Assembly: GCA_023935145.1 (NCBI GenBank)
Contig: CM043705.1
Span: 54,051,084-54,115,083, forward strand
DNA: 64,000 nt
Direction: 5' to 3'
Source: Bretschneidera sinensis
Lineage: Eukaryota; Streptophyta; Magnoliopsida; Brassicales; Akaniaceae
The translations under genes and the position numbers were made by a program. Under the pieces are notes generated by a model, which was not told the origin of the DNA, did no database searches, and was given only the letters and a program-made list of their open reading frames with translations. Each line of letters starts with the position of its first letter. Position 1 is the first letter of the stretch. Shown one piece after another: positions 11,901 to 24,523 of the stretch.

Positions 11901-12917
11901 ATTCCTCCTAACCCACTTCCGTGTCGATTAGGCGCCATGACGACAAGCCAGCGCCACCTCAGTGCAATGTCAGTTGACTCAAACCAGTTAGTTCAACCAT
12001 ATAATTTTTCTTCATAAACCAACCGATTCACAAAACTCAAGCTTGGCTTCAGACCTCGATAATCCGGTTCTCAAGGTTATTAAGCCTTCTCTTTCCAGAA
12101 CTAATCTTAGAATTTTGAAATTTGACTTCCTCAAGAAAGTTTCTTTGAAACGGCTAAAGAGAATACTGTTATTTCTTCATCAAATAGCCTCAAACACGCC
12201 CCAAACCCAAACTAGCGGAGTACAAAAAACCAAAAAACATCTTGATCATTCACGTGTAGGTCTTTACTTCATGTATTATCAAGTTTTCATACCAATTAAA
12301 TTGTTATAAGCAGTACACTTCTAAGAAAAAACTAAAGTCGTTAGCCAATGACACAACTAAAGTTGCTTGCCAATGACGCATCTAAAGCCGTCAGCTAGTG
12401 ACACATTCAAAGCCATCAACCAATGATGTACCAAAGGTCTCCAATTTCAAGGAGATGGGCTTGACCTATCATAATCCTCAGACCCATGTCTCCAACTCTG
12501 AGAAGATAGGGTCGACCTACCTCAAAACTCGGATTCGATTTATGCTGAGCTATCAAAGGAATATGACCAAGCTATCTCCAACCTCAGTCTGCTCCATACC
12601 GCCTCCGAGGAGATTACACTTAGTCCTCCAAATCCTCGGATTCGACCTACTTAATACTACAAGTCAGTGGTTTCTCTCATTTTTCACATGTCTACTCATC
12701 GTAATCCGCAACCTCGCCATATCAACCTTCTTTAAGGGAGTGACCTTGGGTAATAAGCCAAATGCATGAGTCCCAAGCGAGAAACAGCGGTACCTACATC
12801 CATCATCTTTTCAGATACTCTAGTACCCTTGTGTACCCCTTAGACTCGATCTAACCTACAACTATGATCATTAATGAACCCAATCGGCATCTCATAATTT
12901 ACTTCAACAGTTCGGTC

Positions 12918-13760
12918 TAATCTTCGACCTCATCCTCAACCTTAGCTTAGGCCTCATCTTCGACCCCATCCTCGGCCTTGTCATGGGTCTCATCTCGGCC
13001 TCATCCTAAGCTTCATCATCATCTTCATCTTAGGCCTCATCCTCGACCTCATCTTAGACCTTGTCTTGGGTTTCATCCTCGGCCTCATCCTCAACCACAT
13101 CCATAACTTCATCTCGTGCCTCATCTCTACCTCATTTTGGGCCTCATCATCGGACTCATCTTAGGTCTAATCCTCGACCTCATCCTCGGCCTCATCGTGG
13201 GCCTCATCTTGGGCTTCATCTAAGCTTCATCTTTGACCTCATCCTTGGCCTCATCTCGGCCTCATCCTTGGCCTCATCCTCAGCCTCATCTTGGGCCTCA
13301 TCCTCGGCCTCATCTCGACCTCATCTCGGCCTCATTCTACGCTTTATCGTTAGCTTCGTCCTCAGACTCATCCTCGACCTCCTCTCCGCTTCATCTTGAA
13401 CCTTATCTCTGCCTTATCTCAACCTCATCTTGGACCTCATCCTCCGCTTCATCTTGGACCTCATCTTAGGAATCATCATCGGCCTCATCTCGGCCACATC
13501 CCGAGGCCTCATCATCAGCCTTATCTCGGCCTCATGCTCGGCCTCATCTTGGTCCTTGTCATAGGCCTCATTTTGGCCTTCATCCTTGGCCTCATCTCGA
13601 CCTCATCTTAGACCTTATCTTGGGGCCTCATCCTCAGCCTCGTCCTCGGCCTCATCTTCGGCCTCATCCTTGGCTCGGCCTCATGTTGGGCCTCATCTTA
13701 GGCCTCATCTTAAGCCTTCTCCATGGTCTTATCTTAGGCCTCATCTCGGCTATCTCATGC
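12918..13760 (+). repeat. 12 bp minisatellite, consensus CTCATCYTCGGC
   Basis: About 840 bp is built from variants of a 12-base unit (ctcatcctcggc, ctcatctcggc, ctcatcttgggc). It has much higher GC than its surroundings. Because 12 is a multiple of three, long frames with repeated P-H-L-G-L-I-L or A-S-S-S-A-S-S appear in several frames at once. These are by-products, not genes. Units of 11 bases shift the phase, which explains why several overlapping frames open and close. Confidence 0.9.
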
Positions 13761-13767
13761 CTAGACG

Positions 13768-14045
13768 CATTAAGCCTTTGCTCCACCATGCCAAGCACCT
13801 CATGCCATACTTTCTTATGCTTTGGCCATTCCAAGCGTTGGCCACCATACGTCGAGCATGGCGCATTAAGCCTTGGCTCCATCACGCCAAGCACATCATA
13901 CCAAGCTCTCACACTTTGGTCATATCAAGCCTCAGCCACCGCACACCGAGCACGACGCATTAAGCCTTAAGCCTTGGCTTCGTCATCCCAAGCATTTCAA
14001 GCCTCGACCACTGCACGCCAAGCCCGATGCATTAAACCTCGGCCA
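13768..14045 (+). repeat. ~94 bp tandem repeat (2.8 units)
   Basis: Units start cgcattaagcctttgctcc (13768), cgcattaagccttggctcc (13862) and cgcattaagccttaagcc (13956). Each includes cgccaagca and a CGAGCA-type block. It adjoins the 12 bp minisatellite and may have grown from the same sequence. Confidence 0.75.
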
Positions 14046-14100
14046 TGATTTAATTTATTCATCAATCAAGGTTAAAGCAGGCTCGATTGGGACAATAATT

Positions 14101-15423
14101 CTCTAGAAGGGTCCAGTAATGCCTCAATTAAGAGGACTTTAATTATATGTTGTTATAAATTCAAAGACAAGAATTTAATCTAGCAAAATAAGTAGAAAGT
14201 GCAATGCAACAACAAACTCAATATATATATATATATATATATTAAAACTAAGAACAATGCTGATACAGTGAGTTTACAATGTTGAAATCTCAAGATACCA
14301 AATATAGACCTCAAGCTTGTTGTAGTGAATGTTGCCTTTAATGTGACTCTAGCTTGGCTTCGAGACAAATAGAACGAAGATGGAGAAGGAGAATTACAGC
14401 TAATGCTACAATACAACTACTCCTATTGATTAGAAAGTAAATGATTGGAAAGTAAAGGAAAGTAAATGTAGATAGATAGATAAATGATTGTTGGATGATT
14501 GTCTGCGTGTCCCTTATGATTTATTCCACTAGTATATATAATGCTTCAAGCCTGGACAGTTGTATTGATTTTGCCAAAGAGTCTCTCATGTTTCCACTTC
14601 TTAATGTTCTTTGGATTAATTGCACCTAGCATGCCACATGTCAAAACTTTTTACTCCACTGTGTGAGTTGTATCTAATCGTGGCCACTTTTACCTTAGCA
14701 AATTAAATACATGACCTTTGGTTTTATCCTCGATCCTTGAAGAGTCAGATTAGCAGTTATGTGTATTCGAGGTTGAGGTAACATTCTCTCGAGCTTACTG
14801 GCCTCGAGTCCACGAGTTGACATTTTGTCTCGATGTTATCCCTCAAACTTCTCTTTTAAAGTTTATGTTTCGCATGCTTTTCTGACAGCTAGATTCGTCT
14901 TATCTCATTTAATACTCCTATCAGACCTCTTCTCTTCCCAATTGTATTCTCTTTTGCACGTTAGGGCTTTTAGACGTGCCACCACATTAAAAAAAATTTA
15001 TAAACAATATGAATTTCTTTTAGATAAAAATAAAGCCAAATTTAAATTGATCTAAGTATTGATTACTTAATGAGATAAGAATAACAATTGTATGTATAGA
15101 TAGGAACTTGCATGCATAAGAACAAAGATAAAATTATATTTGAAAAATAATTTAATAAGTAAATGGTGTGTCCATATCAGCGTTCACATCATTACTTATA
15201 TGGCACCCTGGTTGTATTTTATATATATATATAAAAGCACACTTCTTCTCCAACATAATATTAGAAAAATTAGAAAGTAACTTGTTTATGTATCCCTACT
15301 TTTTCAATATCATGTTAAGAAGAAAAATATTGTTTTTCAAATTATATTAAACATTTTTAAATTATTTAAAAAAATAAAAATAAAAACGAGAAATGATAAA
15401 TTATTTTTTCCACAACTAAATAG
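14101..15423. other. Intergenic DNA with AT microsatellite
   Basis: Contains an (AT)n run at 14221-14242 and a short gata-type repeat near 14470-14485. I see no gene or mobile-element domain. A 3' LTR of the preceding element could lie here but could not be matched by eye to 10420-11106. Confidence 0.5.
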
Positions 15424-16265
15424 ACCCGTAAGTTCTTCGTACCTTCAAGGTCCTTTAAGCCTGTTGTTTCAGCAAGGTAATTCAAATGGTGGAAGGAACC
15501 TAAATTGGCTAGCGAAGATTCAATTAAGGATATCATAAACCTGGAAAGAAAACCAATTGATGAATCTGAAATGGTAGAACCATCTGGTGAAACTGAAAAG
15601 ATTAAGGATTGCCATGAGTCAATCAAATCGACTACAAAAGGAAATTGTAGAAAAATAATACGGATGACTAGAAAATAGGGGAGTAAACCCAACTTCCAAG
15701 CAGTTGATGAGATTACTAAAGAAGTGGAGACAAGCTGTTGAACTAAGGATGGAGACTACGCGGCGCAAAGTAACTAAAAGTGAAAACATCACATATTTCA
15801 GAAAGATGATCTTCCCATTTCCTCTAGAATTAACATTGCAAAAAGAGTTGATCCTTGTAATACTGACCAATGCGATCAGTCCCCAAAGGTTGCTTCTCCA
15901 ACTTCAACAACCACTAGAAATATTAGGAAAAGAAAACTGCCAAATCAATAGAAAGAAGCAAATGGCTAAATATCCGATCAGCTAACGAGGTTTGCAAAGA
16001 TAAGGAGAGAGGCTGGCGATTGCTCAAATAACCTGAATGGTATTACTGGAGAAGGCAAAAGTTTGTGATATTGCGAATGACCCATCAGATATTGATGAAG
16101 TAAAGGGGCAGGTCAAGCAAGGCGAGTTCTCACGAATCAGCAAAAGGTGCTGCCAAAGATGTGGAGGGTAAAAAGGCAGGAGGGTCTTTTGATGATCCTA
16201 TTGAGACTAATAATTACAACAAAATCTTGGGACTTGATAGTAACAGATTTCTACCTTAAACTCGT
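15424..16265 (+). pseudogene. Unidentified protein-coding pseudogene
   Basis: A plus-strand frame rich in K, E, D and S reads without a stop from about 15484 to 15678 (K-E-P-K-L-A-S-E-D-S-I-K-D-I-I at its start). It resumes after stops and frameshifts, with K-R-K-T-A-K near 15930 and Y-N-K-I-L-G-L-D at 16215-16240. The composition suggests a nuclear or regulatory protein and introns are not evident, so a processed pseudogene is possible. I cannot name the parent gene. Confidence 0.35.
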
Positions 16266-16415
16266 TTAAGATCAGTATTAAAAGACTTGACATTTCTTAA
16301 TACTACAGTACAATATTATTCTTTTGGCCAGAGTTTATTTATTGTAAATAAGCATAAAAAATCCTACAAAAACGAGAATAAAAAAAAAGCTGATCGGTAA
16401 AAGTCTTGTTATGGT

Positions 16416-16691
16416 ATGCAACAGGTTTCAACTGCTATAGTACAACAGTATCTTGCATACGAGGGAGCGGAGAAAGCCTTGAAAGGTGAAAACAGCCGTA
16501 TCAGAATTTTAAGCATGAAAGGGTTTGTCTTGTACCAAAAAAGCATTGACTCTGGTACTTTGTCACAGATGCCAAGCACACCAGCATCAGATTCAAAAAA
16601 CATTCCAAACAACCAAGCTAAAATCAAATCAAATCATCAAAAACTGGAGCTCCAAAAGCAACTCCATAGAGCACAGATGCAAAACCAATAG
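16416..16691 (+). CDS. Small ORF, unidentified (possible pseudogene fragment)
   Basis: A 91-codon frame starting M-Q-Q-V-S-T-A-I-V-Q-Q-Y and ending in a Q-rich, charged tail. It lies between the pseudogene at 15424-16265 and the 3' end of RPL7, on the opposite strand to RPL7, and could overlap the RPL7 3'UTR. Composition is protein-like, but there is no recognisable domain or supporting context. Confidence 0.2.
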   Translation: MQQVSTAIVQQYLAYEGAEKALKGENSRIRILSMKGFVLYQKSIDSGTLSQMPSTPASDSKNIPNNQAKIKSNHQKLELQKQLHRAQMQNQ

Positions 16692-16947
16692 AATCATACC
16701 ATCTAAATATATCACAACCCACAAGCAATACTAAGCTACATATGTTAATCACACAAGCTAGAAAATCACTTCATAAAGGCAACAATTTTTTTTTAAAATT
16801 GAAGTCTCAGAACAAAAAATAATATGAAAAAATTCAACCTCATGACATATTTGATTCCTTCAAAGAAAACTTTGTCCAACTTCTAATAGAGACTGATTAA
16901 AATTCTTATGCCACCAGTAGTAACAAGCAAAATGAACCTTACTGGAC

Positions 16948-18504
<1,557 letters not shown>

Positions 18505-19842
18505 ATCTCTGAAAATCATAAAACAATATATCAAAAAACAAGTTCTGAATTCAAAACTTACACAGCAAGGAAATATATAACTTCAAGTCACATGTTCAAG
18601 GAATAACCACTCAAACGATTCATAAAATATTCAACAGCTGCAAACTGAGAAAACTAAAGACTCCAAATAAAGAGAAGTACAAATTGAAAAGAATCGCCTC
18701 AATAAAGGTTCTTAGCAATTGATATGCCCGCTTAAAACTTGCTATCCAATCATAATGATTGAAAGTCAATCGTCCCTTATACAAATTATAAAAGGGACAT
18801 ACAGAGCTTATGTTTATCAACTAGAAATGATACCACAAAAGAGAGAAAAACACTAAATAGATAAACCGACTGGAGATAATAAAGCAAAAGCAGAATTGTA
18901 TAGTGAATGACCTCAAATATTAATCCTATAAATTCTGAAAAATGGAGCAAGTTTTAAAGAATCATGTCTATTAGGTCAGACAACTGAAGAGTAATAAGCA
19001 CAGAAGCAGGCAGTTAATAGGCACTCTGAAAATCTTATTCTGTTTACAATCTTAATAATTGGGCATCAGTTGTGCCTTCAACAATTGTGTATGAAAGAGA
19101 AATGCAGATTTGTTTTAAACTAGAAACAATACAACAAAAGGGAAACTCATCTTTTCTCTTCCAATCTGTACAACCCCACAAGGACAAGAGAGGAGAGAGA
19201 GAGAAAGCACTCAATATGTAAACAAACTGGAGAGAATAAAAACCAAAAATCAAAGAGGTAACCAGCATAGGAAAAAGATGAAGATGGATCAGAGTATTGG
19301 CTTGATCCTCAAAAAGATAGAAAAATCGCACAGTATAATCAAATTCGATCATTTGGGGAAATACTCATCACCCACCTCCATTGTCTGCAGAGCTTGCATA
19401 GCAGAAATCCCAGCCAAAATTTTTTACCCCACAAGCTCAAACATGAATCTAAAAGTCTCCTAGTTCTCTTTACATCGGAAATCTCTTTCAGTAACTCATC
19501 AGCTAAACATACACTAATTTAGCAACATTTAGTACCAAAAAGCAAAAGCAGATTAATATAGAGTGAAAGACCACCAATATTAAACCTCAAATTCTGCAAT
19601 TTTAGAGAATCCTTTCAGACAATTGAAAAGTTTATAAACACAGATGCAGGCACATAATCAATATTGTCAGAATATATGGAAATTCTTCCAGAGAATGCAA
19701 TAAATAAATAAAAAATATCAAGATAACACTAATTCCATCATGCAAAAATGCATAACTGCTAAATTAACCAAAAATGAAATGGGAAATGTCCGAGGATCTT
19801 AATAAAATGTGTAAAAATGCCTAACACATGAGTAATCTCAAT

Positions 19843-21132
19843 CAGGGGCGAAGGTGCATTACGAGCGGGTCTGGGCTGAAGCCCAGGCTCAACTTTTCTT
19901 TAAAAAATCCAGTTGCCCAGCCATGAGTGGAAGAAAGAAGAAAAATAAAAAAAATAAATATATAATAAAAAAACCCTAGGGGTAGGAAGAAGATAAGAAA
20001 TACATGAAATAAGAAAGAAATAAAGAAAGGGAGAAAGAAGAAAAAAAATCAGGTTGTAAAAGAAAAGAATCCAAGCGGCAACTTGGATGATCCCCAATAA
20101 CATAACGGCAGTAAATAAGCAAAAGAGGTATAAAGAAGATATACCTAGCTTCGCCACTGGGAAGGCAGAATGGAGATGGTTGAGAGAAAAATCTTCTCTG
20201 ATGTAAAAGGAGTCCAGGGTCCTTTTGTGAGAAAAAGAATGGTTTAAATAGCTAGGGTTAGAAATGGGTAGGGAGTTGATCAAATTGGTCTGAGTTGAGC
20301 CGGCTCTTTGGCCCATCTCAATTAATTAACTCAAAAGAGGTTGGGTTCGGCTTCAAAATTTAACAAGAGTTATTGAAGTTGAGGACATAAAAGATTTTGA
20401 GTTCAAGAAATTGCAGTGTTTAATGGTTGTATTTGAGAAAATATTTAAGAACATCTATCCTAATGAATTTAGGTAAGAATCAAAAGGGTAATTTTCATCC
20501 TTTCATCCATATAGAAAGAATTGTTCTTTAGTGTTCACGAATATTTTTCCTAGTGGATTTGAGTATGATTTGAAAAAAAAGAAATTTCATTTGTTTATCC
20601 ACTTGGAAAAGGTTGTTCCTTGGTGTTCAAGAACAATTCTCTTAGTAGATTTGAGTATAAGTCAAAAAGATAATTTCCATCTGTCCATCCACTTGAAAAA
20701 TTGTTGTTCATTTATTTTTGAAAATTATTCATTTATTTTGTCTAGTCTAGTCAAAATTTGCCACCTCCACTTTTCGTACTACATGTACAACTTTTAATAA
20801 TTTTTTAAAATATATTGTCTTAACTATTACTTGTTCTAATTTATATGAAACACTGTTGATGTAGATTGTAATACTGTGTAGGAACTATATCCCAAGTGGA
20901 AAAGAAATAAAGTGAAATGGTATATAAGTGAGTGATCATTGTGTGTCCTTCAAGGTATATAAAAAAACTATTATGTATTCCTATTGAAGGTATATAAAAA
21001 ATTATTATGTAGTAAAAAAATTATATACTTTGTGGACTTATAGTAATTATTAAGCAATTAAAAAAATTATGATCAAGTATCTATACAATCCATCATATAT
21101 TTCAGCCATACCTCAAATTAGCTTCGACCCTG
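19843..21132. mobile_element. Non-autonomous hAT-like element in the RPL7 leader intron (1290 bp)
   Basis: The left end CAGGGGCGAAG and right end CTTCGACCCTG form terminal inverted repeats (one mismatch in 11) of the type seen in plant hAT elements. The flanks are atctcaat (19835-19842) and atctaagt (21133-21140), an 8 bp target duplication with two mismatches. A subterminal block gcgggtctgggctgaagccc follows the left end. The 138-residue frame inside (minus, 19900-20316) is low-complexity and shows no transposase motif. Three tandem units of about 100 bp occupy 20448-20720. Confidence 0.8.
20448..20720 (+). repeat. ~100 bp tandem repeat inside the hAT-like element
   Basis: Three diverged units share a ttgttc..tggtgttca..aa block, a gatttgagtat block and a tttcat..gtccatccact block in the same order. 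Confidence 0.7.
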
Positions 21133-21554
21133 ATCTAAGTATCAAGAAAACAGCTAAAAGATGAATAACAGGTGACCTCAAGGCAGTAAAACATAACCAA
21201 ATAAACAGGATTCGCAAAAGCCAAATACCAAAATATATAGATACACAAATGCACAGAAGTTAAAACACACGTTAAAAAACAGAGCAATAAGTTAAGAGCA
21301 AAGAAAAGAAACCCAGAATACGAAACAAAATATAACGATTCTTCAAATCATAATAAACAAAAAACACTACGTTTAAATTAGATCAATGATATGAATCTCG
21401 CGGATCTGGTGAAATGAATTAGAAAAAAGCAGCAAGAGCTCTGAGTCAACTCACCTAGAACGATGCTCTAGCTGAGGTCTGGTGCAAGATCGGAATCGGC
21501 TGCTAAATAAGTAAGGTTCTACAAGACAGCTATTAAGAGGGAACGAAAAGTGGA

Positions 21555-21564
21555 GCTAGGGTTT
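21555..21564 (-). promoter_or_regulatory. Telo-box (AAACCCTAGC) at the RPL7 promoter
   Basis: The minus strand reads AAACCCTAGC just upstream of or within the leader exon. Telo-boxes near the transcription start are characteristic of plant ribosomal-protein promoters and support both the gene call and the location of the leader exon. Confidence 0.65.
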
Positions 21565-22318
21565 TGTGGGGTTTGTCATGGCCAATTCAACGGTCCAGAT
21601 TTGTCTTGTGGCTCAAAGATAGATCCCGGCTATTGACAAAGCTTTTCATTTAATTGTTTGGGAATGGCCTTCTAAGGATTCTAGCTATTCTAGGACTATT
21701 ATTATTTTTATAAAATAAGAAAAATAAAAGTAAAATTTATCCTTATTTATTTCAATAAGAAAGAAATAAGTTAATTTTCAAAATTTATAATATGAAGAAA
21801 TATTTGTGTTGTTCAAAAAATAAAATCCAATATGCTAATAAAATTATCAATTCGTTAAAAATCCAACCAAACATTTAAATAGATAGTAGATATTCTCTAT
21901 TTAATCTTTATAAATTTTTATTTAATAGATTTATATGCCTAAAAATTACCGAAATTTTTGTAAAGACTTAACTTATTTGTATAAAGTAAAATTATGGATT
22001 TTCTTAATTTACATAAATATATATAATAAATAATTATATTCAAAAGGATGTTAATTGCGTTTCTCAAAATAAACTTAAAAAGTTTTACAAATTTTTTCCG
22101 AACTTTTTCCTTTGATGGGAAGCTCAAACATTGTCCACTAATATTGGTTTGAAAACATCGAGATCACACTAGTCCCTACCTCCACTTTTCTTTGAGGCAC
22201 TACTACAGGTTTCACTAAAATCTCCACAATTACAATGTACAAGAGCTTTATAAGTTCACCCACAACTTGATTTATGAACTTTGTGTTTTTTAAAAGTGAC
22301 ACGAAACTTATTGCCTAA
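21565..22318. other. RPL7 upstream intergenic region
   Basis: AT-rich with no open frame above background. It presumably holds the RPL7 promoter. No other feature recognised. Confidence 0.5.
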
Positions 22319-22720
22319 CAGTTTGTTTGGGAGTTTAGAGTGGATGAGAACGAAGGATAATTAAAAGAATGAGATCAGAATGGAGGGTGGTCATCTTTGT
22401 TTGGATGTAAAAACAATTATGGGAGGGTAAGAGGAGAGTAAATACCCTCCCCTTTGTTTGGTTAGGAGGGGAAAAAAGGAAAATTGATAAATTATTATTA
22501 TCATATTACAAACATATCATTATTTATAAAATTTAAACCATTAAAAATAATAAAATTGAAATTACATAATTAATACATATTAATAACCTTCAATCTTCTC
22601 CGCTTTCATACCTCCCAAATCAGATATTTTAAAAAAAAATTGTATTGTTTGGAGAGGACAGAGGGGTTAGATCCTCTCAAATACCCTCTCTCCACACTTT
22701 AATAAACTCCCAAACAAGGA
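22319..22720. mobile_element. MITE-like element (~400 bp)
   Basis: The left end tttgtttgggagttta and right end taaactcccaaacaagg are inverted copies. The inner flanks carry AGAGTGGATGAGA-like and ACCCTCTCTCC-like purine/pyrimidine runs, also roughly inverted. The centre is AT-rich and non-coding. Possible flank similarity (cctaac left, cctaat right) suggests a target duplication, but it is not clean enough to assign a superfamily. Confidence 0.6.
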
Positions 22721-22783
22721 TATATAACCTAATCCGCTCCATTCAAAATAGGTAGTAAATAGCTCTTTTTTTTTAAGTGTAGA

Positions 22784-23274
22784 TCATTTTCTCATCTCAT
22801 GGAATCTGTCGAGCTCAGGGATGATTAAGCTCATTGTCAATAGTGCTATATACCAAGCAGTTAGGCATATAAGGCTTGAAACAGTTTTACAAGATGTGAG
22901 AGGTAAGGTCTTTGGTTCTATGCAAGTGCAAAAAACTTTGTTTAAAGTTTCTGCCCATGTTAGAAGCAATACCTATAGAGAGTTTACAAAAGGTATCAAA
23001 TGGTAATATTCTCACGAATGACTCACTGATTTGTGTTAATGCATTGAATTACGATGGCCCTTGTTTAGCAAATTATGGTGGATTGATACAAGAGGCGGCT
23101 CTAGTTTGGTTAGCTTTTTGTTTCATTTTCAGTTTAGCACTAGCCTTAATTTGATTTTTTTTTTAATTTCTAAATTGATTTAGTTTTAATCTTCAAGTTT
23201 TTAATCTTAGTTTTTCGTAATGCTGACACATGTCATTTCCTTTACCAATTTAGACAAAAACCTCACATTGTTAT
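22784..23274 (+). repeat. Duplicated segment, copy 2, part 1
   Basis: Matches 4800-5095 from atagagagttt onward. The bases before that correspond to sequence that in copy 1 would lie beyond the copia element B insertion. A frame at 22821-23006 (I-V-N-S-A-I-Y-Q) and one at 23000-23150 (N-Y-D-G-P-C-L-A-N-Y-G-G-L-I) faintly recall the C-terminal/RNase H end of a plant LINE. Low certainty on that identity. The segment is interrupted at 23275 by the gene-carrying insertion. Confidence 0.7.
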
Positions 23275-24523
23275 GGGCATATTTGATAACAGTTTTCAGT
23301 GTTCGAAAAGAATTTTCAGTTTTCAGTGTTCGAAAAGAGTTTCTGAAAACAGTTTTTGGATAGCTGTAATTCAAAAACTGTTTCCAAAACAGTTTTCAGT
23401 GAAATGTTATTTGGATAATCAATGTTCGAAAACTGTTTTGAAAATAGAAAACTGTTTGGATTACACATTCTTGTAATTGTTTTCAGCTTTCAGTGTTCAA
23501 TTTAAATTTTAATATCTAAAATTAATTTTATTTCTCATATTTACTAAATACAATTTTTTAAGCACACACCAAATACTTGGAAATAATTAATATTATTTTA
23601 TTTTTAAAATGTTAGTATTTTTTATATATCATCGATCAAACATGACAAAACTCTTCCCCTGGTCATGTCATGTTTGTTTGTTAAATAAATTCTTAAAAAT
23701 AAAAATAAAAATATAATACAACTTTCACAATTTGATAAAATATAAACAATCAACTCATCAAATACAATATTCAAATTTGTTCAATATCTAAAAATGACAT
23801 ACTTTTCTTCTTAAAAATAAGACAGTTGAAAACAACTTTAAGATACAATATTCATTAATCAAATACAACTTTGATAAATTGATAAAATGGAAATGAACAG
23901 CCCAAAATTTTTCCTTCAAAAGGATTTGTCTCAACTGCCCAATTTGGTTGGTTTGCCATCCTCACATCCTATAAGTCAAATAATATATCAATATGTGAAA
24001 TATATTCCTACGAAAAAATAATAATTCAATAACTTAAAAAAACCAAATTAACACAAATAATTCAATAACTAATTTCTATCCCAGTTTTGTCCACGTTGGT
24101 CATGCAATTTTGATGGCTTTTGTGTTTCTCATTGAATTTGTCAATGAAATAAGCTATGAATTTCTTCTTCTTTTTTGTAGAATTTCATTACAAGTAATTC
24201 TAGAGGTCAAAAACCACTACTATGCCAAGGGAAGAGAGAGAGAGATTATAATATCACACTAGCAATGAACCTCTGCAATAATCGTATAATTTTCATTTCA
24301 TTTTCACATTCCCTATGGCATTACAATGTCTTGTCTATACTCGATCCATTACAAGCAAACTCAATTGGTTTCAATAAATTTACATTTAATAGAATGAAGA
24401 AATGGCTGAACATATGCTAAAAGTGCCCTAAGATAATTTACTCTACTAGCGAAAATAACTATTTACACTAATGAAGAAAAAAGGTTACAGAAAACCTTAC
24501 CACATCTGAGAAATATATTGGCA

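Larger units (their letters stand above)
11107..14100 (+). mobile_element. Internal region of the non-autonomous gypsy element (no coding domains)
   Basis: No gag, protease, reverse transcriptase or integrase motif was found. Instead there are stacked repeats: a ~160 bp direct repeat at 11220-11530 (units share agattcatcggcct and ttcaaag.ttcac), the 35 bp minisatellite at 11708-11900, about four ~25 bp units (ctaaag.cgtcagc.a.tgacac) at 12325-12425, and the large minisatellites at 12918-14045. A purine-rich agaagggtcc at 14105 may be the polypurine tract, but I could not confirm a 3' LTR. Best described as a large non-coding derivative; this is inference. Confidence 0.4.
18505..21560 (-). other. 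RPL7: RPL7 5'UTR: leader exon and 2.95 kb leader intron
   Basis: Four untranslated bases precede the ATG, after an acceptor ending TTTTCAG (intron side from 18509). A donor TTCTAG|GTGAGTTG at 21455/21454 fits the upstream leader exon, about 21455-21550, so the intron spans 18509-21454. A leader intron is common in plant ribosomal protein genes, but this one is enlarged by the hAT-like insertion at 19843-21132. The transcription start was not determined. Confidence 0.7.

Noticed and set aside
13061..13970. Several overlapping long frames on both strands in the minisatellite region
   Set aside because: They are translations of the 12 bp and 94 bp repeats, open in multiple frames, with no domain and no conserved start.
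19900..20316. 138-codon minus-strand frame inside the hAT-like element as a transposase
   Set aside because: The sequence is F/L/S-rich low complexity without hAT dimerisation or zinc-finger motifs.
22821..23150. Frames here as a functional LINE C-terminus
   Set aside because: Only a weak RNase H-like stretch is visible, with stops and no upstream reverse transcriptase, so I kept it as part of the duplicated segment.
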